From Paraburkholderia caribensis (GTDB taxonomy: Bacteria; Pseudomonadota; Gammaproteobacteria; Burkholderiales; Burkholderiaceae), in contig NZ_CP026102.1 of the NCBI RefSeq assembly GCF_002902945.1, positions 372,001 to 436,000 on the forward strand: a stretch of 64,000 nt of DNA. Direction: 5' to 3'. Shown here piece by piece: positions 1 to 7,831 of this stretch. A program made the position numbers and the translations under genes. The notes below the pieces were generated by a model. The model saw nothing but the letters and a program-made list of their open reading frames with translations. It did not search any database and was not told the origin of the DNA. Numbering within the stretch: the first letter of the stretch is position 1; the number at the start of each line of letters is the position of its first letter.

Positions 1-1
1 G

Positions 2-1492
2 CGCCACCTCGTGGTCGCCGCCGATTCGGCCACCGCGACCATCTTCGCCAGCCGCGCGTCGACCATTGCGCCGATGGGCAGCGCCGAGTACGTCGCGCTG
101 GCGGGCATGGTCGCATTGCTGACGGCCGCGCTCCTGCTGCTCGCGCGCATCTTCAGGCTCGGCTTTCTCGCCGATTTCCTCTCGCGTACCGTGCTGGTCG
201 GCTTTCTGACGGGCGTGGGCGTGCAGGTATCGATTGCGATGCTCGGCGACATGTTCGGCATGACCGTGCCGTATCCATCGTCGCGAAGTCTTGCGCAACT
301 GGTCTACGTGATCGGGCATGTCGTGCACGCGCATCTGCCGACGCTCATGCTCACCGTGCTGGTGGTCGGCGCGATTCTCGCGGGCAAGCGCTTCCTGCCG
401 CGCGTGCCGATTCCCCTCGTTGCCGTGATCGGCAGCATCGCCGCGAGCAAGACCTACGATTTCGCCGGGCACGGCATTACGATCCTCGGCCCGATCAGCG
501 GCGGTCTGCCGCCGTTCGCGTTTCCGGCTGTCACGTGGCAACAGTTTCTCGACCTCGTGCCCGTGGCGGCATCGTGCTTCGTGATGATCATTGCGCAAAG
601 CGCGGCCGCTGCCCGCGTGTTCGCGCAGCAGTATCACGAAGAAGTCGACACCAATGCCGACATTCTCGGGCTGGCGGCGGCCAACGCCGCCGCTGCGTTC
701 AGCGGCACGTTCGTCGTCAACGGCAGCCCGACGCAGACCGCGATGGCCGAACGCGCGGGCACGCGCAGCCAGATCGGGCAACTGGCGTTTGCGGGCGTGG
801 TCGTGGTGGTGCTGCTGTTTCTGAGCTCGTATCTGCAATACCTGCCGCATTGCGTGCTCGCCGGTATCGTGTTCACGATCGCAGTCGGTCTCGTCAACGT
901 GCCGAGCCTCGCGGCGATCCGCGCCGAAAGCCCCGGCGAGTTCACGCTCGCGCTCATCACGGCGGCCGCCGTCGTGATGCTCGGCGTCGAGCACGGCATT
1001 CTGCTCGCCGTCGCTTTGTCGCTGCTGCGGCATGTGCGGCACAGCTATCGTCCGCATACCATGGTGATGGAACCGTCGCCCGCCAACGGAAGGTGGCAGC
1101 CCGTGCCCGCGAGGCCGGGCATCATGACCGCGCCGGGGCTCATCGTGTACCGCTTCGGCTCCGATCTGTTCTTCGCCAACGATCACGTCTTCACCGCCGA
1201 GGTGATCGAACTCGTCGATGCCGCATCCGGCGACCTGCAGTCGCTCGTCGTCGATGCGGGCGCGATCACCGCGCTCGACTATTCGGCGGCCCTCACGCTG
1301 AGCGATCTGATTGCGGACCTGCGCGAGCGCAAGGTGGTTGTTATCTTCGGGCGAGTGAATCCCTATCTGCGCGCCGATATGGACCGGCATCGCATTACGC
1401 AGATCGTCGGCGAGTCGAACATATTCGACACGCTGCATGAAGCGCTCGCGGCGGCGGGCATCAGCCCGCCGCGCGAGGTGAACGCGTTGTAA
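2..1492 (+). CDS. SulP-family anion/sulfate permease with STAS domain (5' end outside window)
   Basis: This is an inner-membrane anion transporter of the SulP family, probably carrying sulfate, bicarbonate or another small anion. The frame is open from the first bases of the window, so the N-terminus is missing; the visible part begins in the conserved region around the ATATIFA motif near the start of the transporter domain. Repeated long hydrophobic segments follow, with an NGSPTQTAMAERAG stretch typical of SulP proteins. From about base 1120 to the end lies a soluble STAS domain (VVDAGAITALDYSAA), the anti-sigma-antagonist-like regulatory tail of these transporters. The stop is TAA at 1490. 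The family call is firm; the substrate cannot be read from the sequence. Confidence 0.9.
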   Translation, partial: RHLVVAADSATATIFASRASTIAPMGSAEYVALAGMVALLTAALLLLARIFRLGFLADFLSRTVLVGFLTGVGVQVSIAMLGDMFGMTVPYPSSRSLAQLVYVIGHVVHAHLPTLMLTVLVVGAILAGKRFLPRVPIPLVAVIGSIAASKTYDFAGHGITILGPISGGLPPFAFPAVTWQQFLDLVPVAASCFVMIIAQSAAAARVFAQQYHEEVDTNADILGLAAANAAAAFSGTFVVNGSPTQTAMAERAGTRSQIGQLAFAGVVVVVLLFLSSYLQYLPHCVLAGIVFTIAVGLVNVPSLAAIRAESPGEFTLALITAAAVVMLGVEHGILLAVALSLLRHVRHSYRPHTMVMEPSPANGRWQPVPARPGIMTAPGLIVYRFGSDLFFANDHVFTAEVIELVDAASGDLQSLVVDAGAITALDYSAALTLSDLIADLRERKVVVIFGRVNPYLRADMDRHRITQIVGESNIFDTLHEALAAAGISPPREVNAL

Positions 1493-1792
1493 CTTCGCGG
1501 GCCGCGTCATCCACCCGATGGCGCGTTGCAGCAGCCGCGCTGCGGCATTCGCACGGGCCTATCGCTTACCCTGGATCGGGCGTCGAACAGCAGCATGCGC
1601 CGTGCGCGCATGTTGCGCCGCACTTCGTTGCCCGGCGGCGCATCGCATCGTCTTCACACGCCAGGACTCCCGCCCATCCCATCCATCCGCACGCATCTGC
1701 AACATAGGGCAAGTCCCTAAGCGCATTTAGCCCTGCATTACCACGGCGCACATTGCCCTCCTACACTCAGCATCAAACGGAGGAGGGACGAC
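1493..1792. other. Intergenic stretch, no gene recognised
   Basis: These 300 bases lie between the SulP gene and glyoxalase. Short open frames exist but have no ribosome-binding site or recognisable product. The end holds the strong AGGAGG ribosome-binding site (1780-1785) of the next gene. I see no clear promoter or terminator. Confidence 0.5.
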
Positions 1793-2191
1793 ATGGCCAA
1801 GATGATCCACACGATGGTCCGCATTCAGGACCTCGACCGCTCGCTGAAGTTCTATCAACGCGCGTTCGGGCTCGAGCCTTCGCACAGGCTCGATTTTCCT
1901 GATTTCTCGCTTGTCTATCTGCGCAACGACGAATCCGACAACGAGATCGAACTCACCTGGAACAAAGGACGCGAAGACCCGTACTCGCACGGCGACGGCT
2001 ACGGGCACGTCGCGTTCGTCGTCGACGACGTGAAGCGGGAGCGCGAGCGTCTGATCCAGCTCGGCATGACGCCGAACGACGTGCGCGAATTCAAGAACGA
2101 CGACGGCGCCTTGCTCGCGCGTTACTTCTTCATTCAGGACCCGGACGGCTACAAGATCGAGGTGCTCGAACGTCACGGACATTACCAATAG
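1793..2191 (+). CDS. gloA: Lactoylglutathione lyase (glyoxalase I)
   Basis: Glyoxalase I converts the hemithioacetal of methylglyoxal and glutathione to S-lactoylglutathione in the cytosol, the first step of methylglyoxal detoxification. The 132-residue length matches the bacterial Ni/Co-type enzyme (E. coli GloA, 135). The four metal ligands of the vicinal-oxygen-chelate fold are visible: H6 in the opening strand, E53 in IELTW, H72 in GHVAF and E123 in KIEVLE. The N-terminal RIQDLDRSLKFY and C-terminal DPDGYKIE motifs are classical. The ATG follows a perfect AGGAGG. It appears to be a single gene, 52 bases before the dehydrogenase pair. Confidence 0.95.
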   Translation: MAKMIHTMVRIQDLDRSLKFYQRAFGLEPSHRLDFPDFSLVYLRNDESDNEIELTWNKGREDPYSHGDGYGHVAFVVDDVKRERERLIQLGMTPNDVREFKNDDGALLARYFFIQDPDGYKIEVLERHGHYQ

Positions 2192-2243
2192 AAAGCCGCG
2201 CGCGACGCGGTACCCCCACAACACAACCACCAAGGAGACAGGC

Positions 2244-2864
2244 ATGAGTCACAGAGTGATTCCAATCGCCGCACCGTCTGCCACGGCTCATGAGCCGGAT
2301 GCACCGCATGCGCCGCGCTCGCTGGCGAGGCGCGAGTGGCTCAAGGGCACGGGCGTGCTGATCGGCACGCTGGCGTTTCCGTCGATCCTCGCGACGCTTG
2401 CGCCCAGCCGCGTATGGGCGCTCGAAATGCAGGCGCTGGATACTCACCAGGGGGCAGTGCTGCTCGCCTTCGTCAAGCAGCAATACCCGCACAAGACGCT
2501 CGACGACGCGGTCTATGCACTCGTCGTCAAGGACCTCGACGCGAAGGCGCAGAAGGACCCGGCCGTGCGTCAGCAACTCGCCGATGGCGTGAAGCAGCTC
2601 GACGCGCTCAACGGTTCGGACTGGACTAAACGCTCGCCCGCCGACCAGGCGCGCGATGTCGCCGCGATGCAGAAGACACCGTTCTTCACGACGGTGCGCA
2701 CCACGGCCATCGTCTCGCTGTACAGCAACGACATGGCGTACGCGCACTTCGGCTACGGCGCGGCGAAAGGCGACGGCGGCTATCTGACCAAGGGCTTCAA
2801 CGATCTGGCGTGGCTGCCGAATCCGCCCGCCGCCGCGAGCGGTCCGATTCCCACCGACAGCTGA
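2244..2864 (+). CDS. Tat-exported small (gamma) subunit of a GMC-type dehydrogenase (sorbitol/gluconate DH subunit-3-like)
   Basis: This 206-residue protein starts with a twin-arginine signal (SLARREWLKGTG, arginines 29-30, then a hydrophobic stretch to about residue 55). The mature part resembles the small subunit of FAD-dependent glucose, sorbitol and gluconate dehydrogenases. In that family the small subunit carries the Tat signal and exports the signal-less catalytic subunit with it. The catalytic GMC gene begins 16 bases downstream, supporting a two-gene operon. The ATG is preceded by AAGGAGA. The sugar or alcohol substrate cannot be predicted. The partner-chaperone role is inferred from the family. 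Confidence 0.8.
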   Translation: MSHRVIPIAAPSATAHEPDAPHAPRSLARREWLKGTGVLIGTLAFPSILATLAPSRVWALEMQALDTHQGAVLLAFVKQQYPHKTLDDAVYALVVKDLDAKAQKDPAVRQQLADGVKQLDALNGSDWTKRSPADQARDVAAMQKTPFFTTVRTTAIVSLYSNDMAYAHFGYGAAKGDGGYLTKGFNDLAWLPNPPAAASGPIPTDS

Positions 2865-2880
2865 GCAACGGAGACCTGAC

Positions 2881-4464
2881 ATGGACGACAACAACAAGGT
2901 GCATTTCTCGCACAACGATGCGCGCGCCGTGGTCATCATCGGCTCCGGCGCGGGCGGCGGCACACTCGCCAATGAGCTGGCGCAAAAGGGCATCGACGTG
3001 ATCGTGCTCGAAGCGGGCAAGATGCATACGCAAGGCGATTTCACCACTGACGAATGGGGCTCGTTCTCGATGCTGTCGTGGCTCGACAAGCGCACGACGT
3101 CGGGCAGCTGGCGCATCGCCACCGACTTTCCGAATCTGCCCGCGTGGATCTGCAAGACGGTCGGCGGCACGACGACGCACTGGGCGGGCGCGAGCCTGCG
3201 CTTTCAGCCGCATGAGTTCAAGGCGAAAACGAACTACGGCACGATCAAGGATGCGAACCTGCTCGACTGGCCCGTGACGAGCGAGGAGATGGCGCCGTGG
3301 TACGACCGCGCCGAAAAGAAAATGGGCGTGACGCGCACCAACGGCTTGCCCGGGCTGCCCGGCAACAATAACTTCAAGGTGATGTACAACGGCGCGACGA
3401 AGGTCGGCTACAAGGAATGCAACACGGGCCACATGGCGACCAATAGCATCGTGCGCGACGACCGCGCGCATTGCTTCCAGCGCGGCTTCTGCTTCCAGGG
3501 CTGCCGCACGGGCGCGAAATGGTCGACGCTGTACACGGAGATTCCGCGCGCGCAGGCCACGGGTCACATGGAATTGCGCACCCAGGCGCAGGTCGTGAAG
3601 ATCGAAACGGATGCGAAGGGCAAGGCCAGCGCCGTCGTCTATTACGATGCCGCCGGCAAGCTGCAACGCCAGAAGGCGCGCATCGTCGCGGTGGCGGGCA
3701 ATGCGATCGAGACGCCGCGTCTGCTCCTGAATTCGCATTCGAGCCGCTTCCCCGACGGACTGGCGAATTCATCCGGACAGGTGGGGCGCAACTACATGCG
3801 TCACACTACGGGTTCCGTCTACGCCGTGTTCAACGACAAGGTCGACATGTACAAGGGCACGACGATGGCGGGCATCATCGAAGACGAAGCGCGCTTCGAT
3901 ACGTCGCGCGGTTTCGCGGGCGGTTATCACATGGAGACGGTGTCGCTGGGGCTGCCTTTCTATGCGGCGTTTCTCGACCCCGGCGCATGGGGCGCGGACT
4001 TCACGCAGGCGATGGAGGCGTATCCGTACACGGCAGGCATGTGGATCGTCGGCGAAGACATGCCGCGCGAGACGAACCGCATCACGCTGAATAACGACGT
4101 GAAGGACCAGTATGGCTTGCCCGTGCCCAACGTGCATTTCGACGATCACCCGAACGACGAAGCGATGCGCGAGCACGGTTTCAAGCAGGGCAGCGCCGTG
4201 TATCAGGCGGCGGGCGCGAAGACCGTGTACCGCGTTCCGCCGTATCCGTCGACGCACAACCTGGGCACCGCGCGCATGAGCGCGAAGCCGCAGGACGGCG
4301 TGTGCAACCGTTTCGGCCAGACGCATGACGTGCCGAACCTGTTCATCTCCGACGGCAGCCAGTTCACCACGGGCGCGGCGGAAAACCCGACACTGACCAT
4401 CGTGACGCTGGCGATCCGTCAGGCCGACTACATCGCAGGGCAGATGAACAGGCGCACAATCTGA
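2881..4464 (+). CDS. GMC-family FAD oxidoreductase, catalytic (alpha) subunit
   Basis: A 527-residue flavoprotein dehydrogenase that probably oxidises a sugar or polyol in the periplasm. The ADP-binding motif GSGAGGGTLANELA lies at about residues 21-34. The C-terminal GMC domain carries the active-site pair H459 (THNLGTARM) and N502 (AAENPTLT). Three cysteines, C198, C204 and C208 (CFQRGFCFQGC), sit where FAD-glucose dehydrogenases bind a 3Fe-4S cluster, although the spacing differs from the classical arrangement. There is no signal peptide, consistent with hitch-hiking export on the Tat-signal partner upstream. No cytochrome c subunit, the usual electron acceptor, follows in the window. Confidence 0.88.
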   Translation: MDDNNKVHFSHNDARAVVIIGSGAGGGTLANELAQKGIDVIVLEAGKMHTQGDFTTDEWGSFSMLSWLDKRTTSGSWRIATDFPNLPAWICKTVGGTTTHWAGASLRFQPHEFKAKTNYGTIKDANLLDWPVTSEEMAPWYDRAEKKMGVTRTNGLPGLPGNNNFKVMYNGATKVGYKECNTGHMATNSIVRDDRAHCFQRGFCFQGCRTGAKWSTLYTEIPRAQATGHMELRTQAQVVKIETDAKGKASAVVYYDAAGKLQRQKARIVAVAGNAIETPRLLLNSHSSRFPDGLANSSGQVGRNYMRHTTGSVYAVFNDKVDMYKGTTMAGIIEDEARFDTSRGFAGGYHMETVSLGLPFYAAFLDPGAWGADFTQAMEAYPYTAGMWIVGEDMPRETNRITLNNDVKDQYGLPVPNVHFDDHPNDEAMREHGFKQGSAVYQAAGAKTVYRVPPYPSTHNLGTARMSAKPQDGVCNRFGQTHDVPNLFISDGSQFTTGAAENPTLTIVTLAIRQADYIAGQMNRRTI

Positions 4465-4545
4465 TCGATCGCACGTGAACTCATCGGGTGCGGCAGGCGG
4501 GCGCGATGGCCGCCGCCGCACTCATACGAACAATGGAGACAAGCC

Positions 4546-4887
4546 ATGTGCAACGTCTACGTGAACGCGGACCCGATCCTGTACGAATCGCGCACGCGTT
4601 CGCTGCGCATCCACGGCGTGATTACGACTGTGCGTCTGGAGAATCTTTTCTGGGACGTGCTGCATGAAATCGCGTCGCGAGAGAACATGACGACCACGCA
4701 ATTCGCCGTCAAGCTCTACGACGAACTCATCGCGCTGCGCGGCGAGGTGCCGAGCAATTTCGCATCGTTCCTGCGCGTGTGCTGCTTGAGGTATCTGTCG
4801 ATCGTTGCGGGTAAAAGCGAGTTAACCAGCTTTCCCGTCCCCGTTCCCGTGCCCGAAGTGAAGCCGCGCGTGCTGAAGACGGTGTGA
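4546..4887 (+). CDS. Ribbon-helix-helix domain protein
   Basis: A 113-residue protein with a central ribbon-helix-helix-type segment (SLRIHGVITTVRLE followed by two helices, about residues 18-65). This fold is used by small dimeric DNA-binding regulators. It starts 81 bases after the GMC gene on the same strand and has a GGAGAC ribosome-binding site, so it may be the last gene of that operon. The C-terminus has a short Pro-Val repeat. A role in regulating the dehydrogenase genes is a guess from position only. Confidence 0.72.
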   Translation: MCNVYVNADPILYESRTRSLRIHGVITTVRLENLFWDVLHEIASRENMTTTQFAVKLYDELIALRGEVPSNFASFLRVCCLRYLSIVAGKSELTSFPVPVPVPEVKPRVLKTV

Positions 4888-4929
4888 TCCGTCGCGGCGT
4901 TTTTTTCACACAGGCAACCAACGCGCGCC

Positions 4930-5994
4930 TCAGCGCGAGTGCGTGCGGAACGCCTCGCCACCCAGGCCCGCGCGATCGACGGCGACGATGCGGTTGCGGC
5001 CGTTGTCTTTCGCCTGATACAGCTGCGCGTCGATCAGATTGATGAACGCGGTCGTGTCCATGCTGCCCGAAGGCGAGCCGTTCGGCACGATGGTGCCCAC
5101 GCCGAAGCTCGCCGTGACGCGCTGCTGATGCGGCGAGCGTACATGCGCGATTGACTCGGCGTCGATCAGATCGCGGCAGCGTTCGGCCATCTTCACGGCC
5201 GTATCCGCGTCCGTGTCCGGCAGCACCAGCACGAATTCCTCGCCGCCGAACCGTCCGAGAAAATCGCCGGAACGCGCGGCCTGCGCGAGCACGCCCGCGA
5301 CGCGCTTCAGGCAATCGTCGCCCTGGATGTGGCCGTAGTAATCGTTGTAGGACTTGAAGAAATCGATATCGATCATGATCAGCGACAGCGGCTTGCCGCT
5401 TTCCTGACCCGCAATCCACTCGCGCTGCATCACGGCGTCGAACATGCGGCGGTTGCCCACGCCCGTCAGTCCGTCCTGGAACGACAGCGCTTCGAGTTCT
5501 TTCTGCAGACGTGCGAGCTTTTCTTCCGTGCGCTTGCGTTCGCTGATGTCGAACATGAAGCCGATCAGCGAATCGACGCCGCCGTCGGGCTTGCGCACCA
5601 CATGCACGACGTCGCGCAACCACACGTAGCCGCCGTCTTTCGTCAGCGCGCGATAGTCCGCTTCGTGATCGGTGCCTGCCTGCGACTGCGCGACGCAAAA
5701 CTCGACCACCTTCTGCCGGTCATCGGGGTGCATCCGTTCCGCCCAATCGTTGACCGTTTTCCACGACGACGGCGCCCAGCCGAGCAACGCCTCGATCTGC
5801 GGGCCGATGTAGGTGAAGGCCATCGTTGCCCAGTCGATCTTCCACGGAATCGCCCTGGTCGATTCGAGCAGCGTGCGATACACGGCGCTGTCGTGTTCGA
5901 GCCGCTCGCCTTCGGCGCGCATGCTGGCGCCTGCATCGTCATGGCGCAGAAACGCGGCGCCGAGCATGTCTTGCGTGTCGTCGATGTTTTTCAT
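4930..5994 (-). CDS. PAS-GGDEF diguanylate cyclase
   Basis: A cytosolic signalling enzyme that makes cyclic di-GMP from two GTP. A PAS sensor domain of the PAS_3 type, with a PAC motif ending in GFMFDISERKR, spans about residues 35-155. It is followed by a GGDEF domain with an intact active-site loop GGEEF (250-254). An allosteric inhibition site, RSGD (241-244), lies five residues before it, so product feedback is likely. No membrane segment is seen. The start is uncertain: I chose the ATG at 5994; a GTG at 6051 would add 19 residues and has a distant AGGA upstream. The ligand of the PAS domain is unknown. Confidence 0.92.
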   Translation of the reverse strand: MKNIDDTQDMLGAAFLRHDDAGASMRAEGERLEHDSAVYRTLLESTRAIPWKIDWATMAFTYIGPQIEALLGWAPSSWKTVNDWAERMHPDDRQKVVEFCVAQSQAGTDHEADYRALTKDGGYVWLRDVVHVVRKPDGGVDSLIGFMFDISERKRTEEKLARLQKELEALSFQDGLTGVGNRRMFDAVMQREWIAGQESGKPLSLIMIDIDFFKSYNDYYGHIQGDDCLKRVAGVLAQAARSGDFLGRFGGEEFVLVLPDTDADTAVKMAERCRDLIDAESIAHVRSPHQQRVTASFGVGTIVPNGSPSGSMDTTAFINLIDAQLYQAKDNGRNRIVAVDRAGLGGEAFRTHSR

Positions 5995-6094
5995 GGTCGA
6001 TTCGTGTTGGTCGATTGCGCCCAATGGCGCGCCTCGCCATGTCAACGGCACGGCGGCATCGTTTCCTGATCGGCGGAAACCCGGACGGACAATT

Positions 6095-7018
6095 CTACTG
6101 ATGCGGTGGCGCTGCGTCGCGCGCGAGGTACGTCCTGAACGTCTCGATCAGCGCACGGACCTTGGGCGGCGTGTGCTGCGTCGGCGGAAACACGGCCTGG
6201 ATGCCCGCCGGTTCCGTCGACCATTCGGGCAACAGCCGGATGAGCCGTCCCGCCGCGACGTCGTTGCCGATCGAAAAGTCCGTCAACAGCCCCAGTCCGC
6301 CGCCCGCGAGCGTCGCCGCACGCGCGGCTTCCGCCGTGTTCACGAGAAACGCGTTCTCGCAGCGCACGCTTTGCGTGGCGCCGTTCGTGTGCCGCAAGTC
6401 GAGCGTCTGCGGCCGCGGCAGCACCGTCAGCGCTACGAAAGGCAGCGCGGGGAGGTCGGCGGGCGTTGGCGGCTCGCCCCACGTTTCGATGAACGCCGGG
6501 CTCGCCACGACCCATTTCTCGAAGCTGCCGAGCGTCACCGCGCGGTAGTTCGAATCCGCGAGACGCCCGAGCCGGATGGCGACGTTGATGCCGTCCGCAA
6601 TCAGGTCGACGATATGGTCGCTGCACAGCAGTTCGATATCGAGCCGTGGATGCGCGCGGCGCAGTTCGACCAGCACGGGTGCGACTACCAGCGTGCCGTA
6701 GTCGATCGGGCAACTCACGCGCAGCGTGCCGCGCACGGGCGCCTCCTCGCCGCCGATTTCAGCCAGCGCTTCCTCGGCGGCGCGCAGGATCTTCACGCTC
6801 GCGTCATAGAACGCGCGGCCCGCCTCGGTGACGCCGAGACGGCGCGTGGTGCGCACCAGCAGGCTCGCGCCGACTTCCGCTTCGAGCCGCTGCATGTGCG
6901 TGCTGACCATCGTCTTCGCGAGCCCGAGCCGCTTGGCGGCCGCTGTCAGTGAGCCCGCTTCGACCACGGCGACGAACACGGCCAGCCGGTTCAGGTTCAC
7001 GTCACGCACGTCGGCCAT
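6095..7018 (-). CDS. LysR-family transcriptional regulator
   Basis: A 307-residue regulator with an N-terminal winged helix-turn-helix (about residues 8-65, FVAVVEAGSLTAAAKRLG) and a C-terminal periplasmic-binding-protein-like inducer domain. It reads divergently from the glutathione transferase gene, the usual arrangement in which a LysR protein controls its divergent neighbour and itself. The open frame runs further upstream, but homologous sequence begins at the ATG at 7018 (MADVRDVNLNRL), so I use that start. The inducer is unknown; the neighbouring products suggest an electrophilic or aromatic compound. Confidence 0.92.
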   Translation of the reverse strand: MADVRDVNLNRLAVFVAVVEAGSLTAAAKRLGLAKTMVSTHMQRLEAEVGASLLVRTTRRLGVTEAGRAFYDASVKILRAAEEALAEIGGEEAPVRGTLRVSCPIDYGTLVVAPVLVELRRAHPRLDIELLCSDHIVDLIADGINVAIRLGRLADSNYRAVTLGSFEKWVVASPAFIETWGEPPTPADLPALPFVALTVLPRPQTLDLRHTNGATQSVRCENAFLVNTAEAARAATLAGGGLGLLTDFSIGNDVAAGRLIRLLPEWSTEPAGIQAVFPPTQHTPPKVRALIETFRTYLARDAAPPHQ

Positions 7019-7129
7019 GTCGATTGTCCACTTCAGGAGGATTGTGTATCCAAGGTTATCAGGCTTCTGGGGCAAGGCATCGCGCATTACTCTTCGGATT
7101 GTCCAATATGACTGAACCCGGAGTGACGA
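7019..7129. promoter_or_regulatory. Divergent LysR/GST control region
   Basis: The 111 bases between the two divergent genes contain GATTGTCCA twice in the same orientation (7022-7030 and 7097-7105), one next to each start codon. Between them lies the interrupted dyad GGAT-N5-ATCC. This is a plausible LysR binding region; the assignment is inferred from position and repetition. Confidence 0.4.
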
Positions 7130-7771
7130 ATGCCCGCAGCCAAGCCCGCCCAGCCGATCCGCCTGTACACGACCCTGCTGTCGGGGCACGGGCATCGCGT
7201 GAAGCTGTTCCTGACGTTGCTCGACCTGCCGTTCGAAGTGATCGAACTGGACATGCGCGCCGGTGACAACCGCAAGCCCGAGTATCTGGCGCTGAATCCG
7301 TTCGGCCAGGTGCCCACCATCCAGGACGGCGACGTGACGCTGTTCGATTCGAACGCGATTCTGGTGTATCTGGCCAAGCGCTATGGCGACGCGTCGTGGC
7401 TGCCGGAAGACCCGCTGGGCGCGGCGGCCGTGCAGCGCTGGCTGTCGCTGGCGGCCGGGCAGATCGCATACGGCCCGTGCTCCGCGCGGCTCGTCACCGT
7501 GTTCGGCGCGCCGCTCGATCATGAAACGGCGAAGGGCATCGCGGTAAAGCTGTTCGACGTGATCGAGCGCGAACTGGCGGCGAAGCCATTCGCAGCCGGC
7601 GAGCACGTGACGATCGCCGATATCGCGGCACACACGTATATCGCGCACGCGCCGGAAGGCGGCGTGTCGCTGGACCCGTATCCGAACATTCGGGCGTGGC
7701 TGCGCCGCGTGGAAGCACTGCCGCGCTTCATCGCGATGCCGCCGACGAAGGCGGGCCTGCTCGCCGAATAG
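7130..7771 (+). CDS. Glutathione S-transferase
   Basis: A 213-residue cytosolic glutathione transferase. The N-terminal thioredoxin-like domain (residues 10-90) contains the conserved NPFGQVPTI with its cis-proline and the glutathione-binding LFDSNAIL. An all-helical C-terminal domain contains the N-capping motif HVTIADIAAH. The ATG follows GGAG. It is divergent from a LysR regulator and 60 bases before a flavin/iron-sulfur fusion gene, so the three probably form one regulatory unit. The actual conjugated substrate is unknown. Confidence 0.93.
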   Translation: MPAAKPAQPIRLYTTLLSGHGHRVKLFLTLLDLPFEVIELDMRAGDNRKPEYLALNPFGQVPTIQDGDVTLFDSNAILVYLAKRYGDASWLPEDPLGAAAVQRWLSLAAGQIAYGPCSARLVTVFGAPLDHETAKGIAVKLFDVIERELAAKPFAAGEHVTIADIAAHTYIAHAPEGGVSLDPYPNIRAWLRRVEALPRFIAMPPTKAGLLAE

Positions 7772-7831
7772 CCAGCGACGAGCGGTTCCGCATTACGCAT
7801 CACGCTGACGTTTTGCCTGCAGGAGCCTGAC

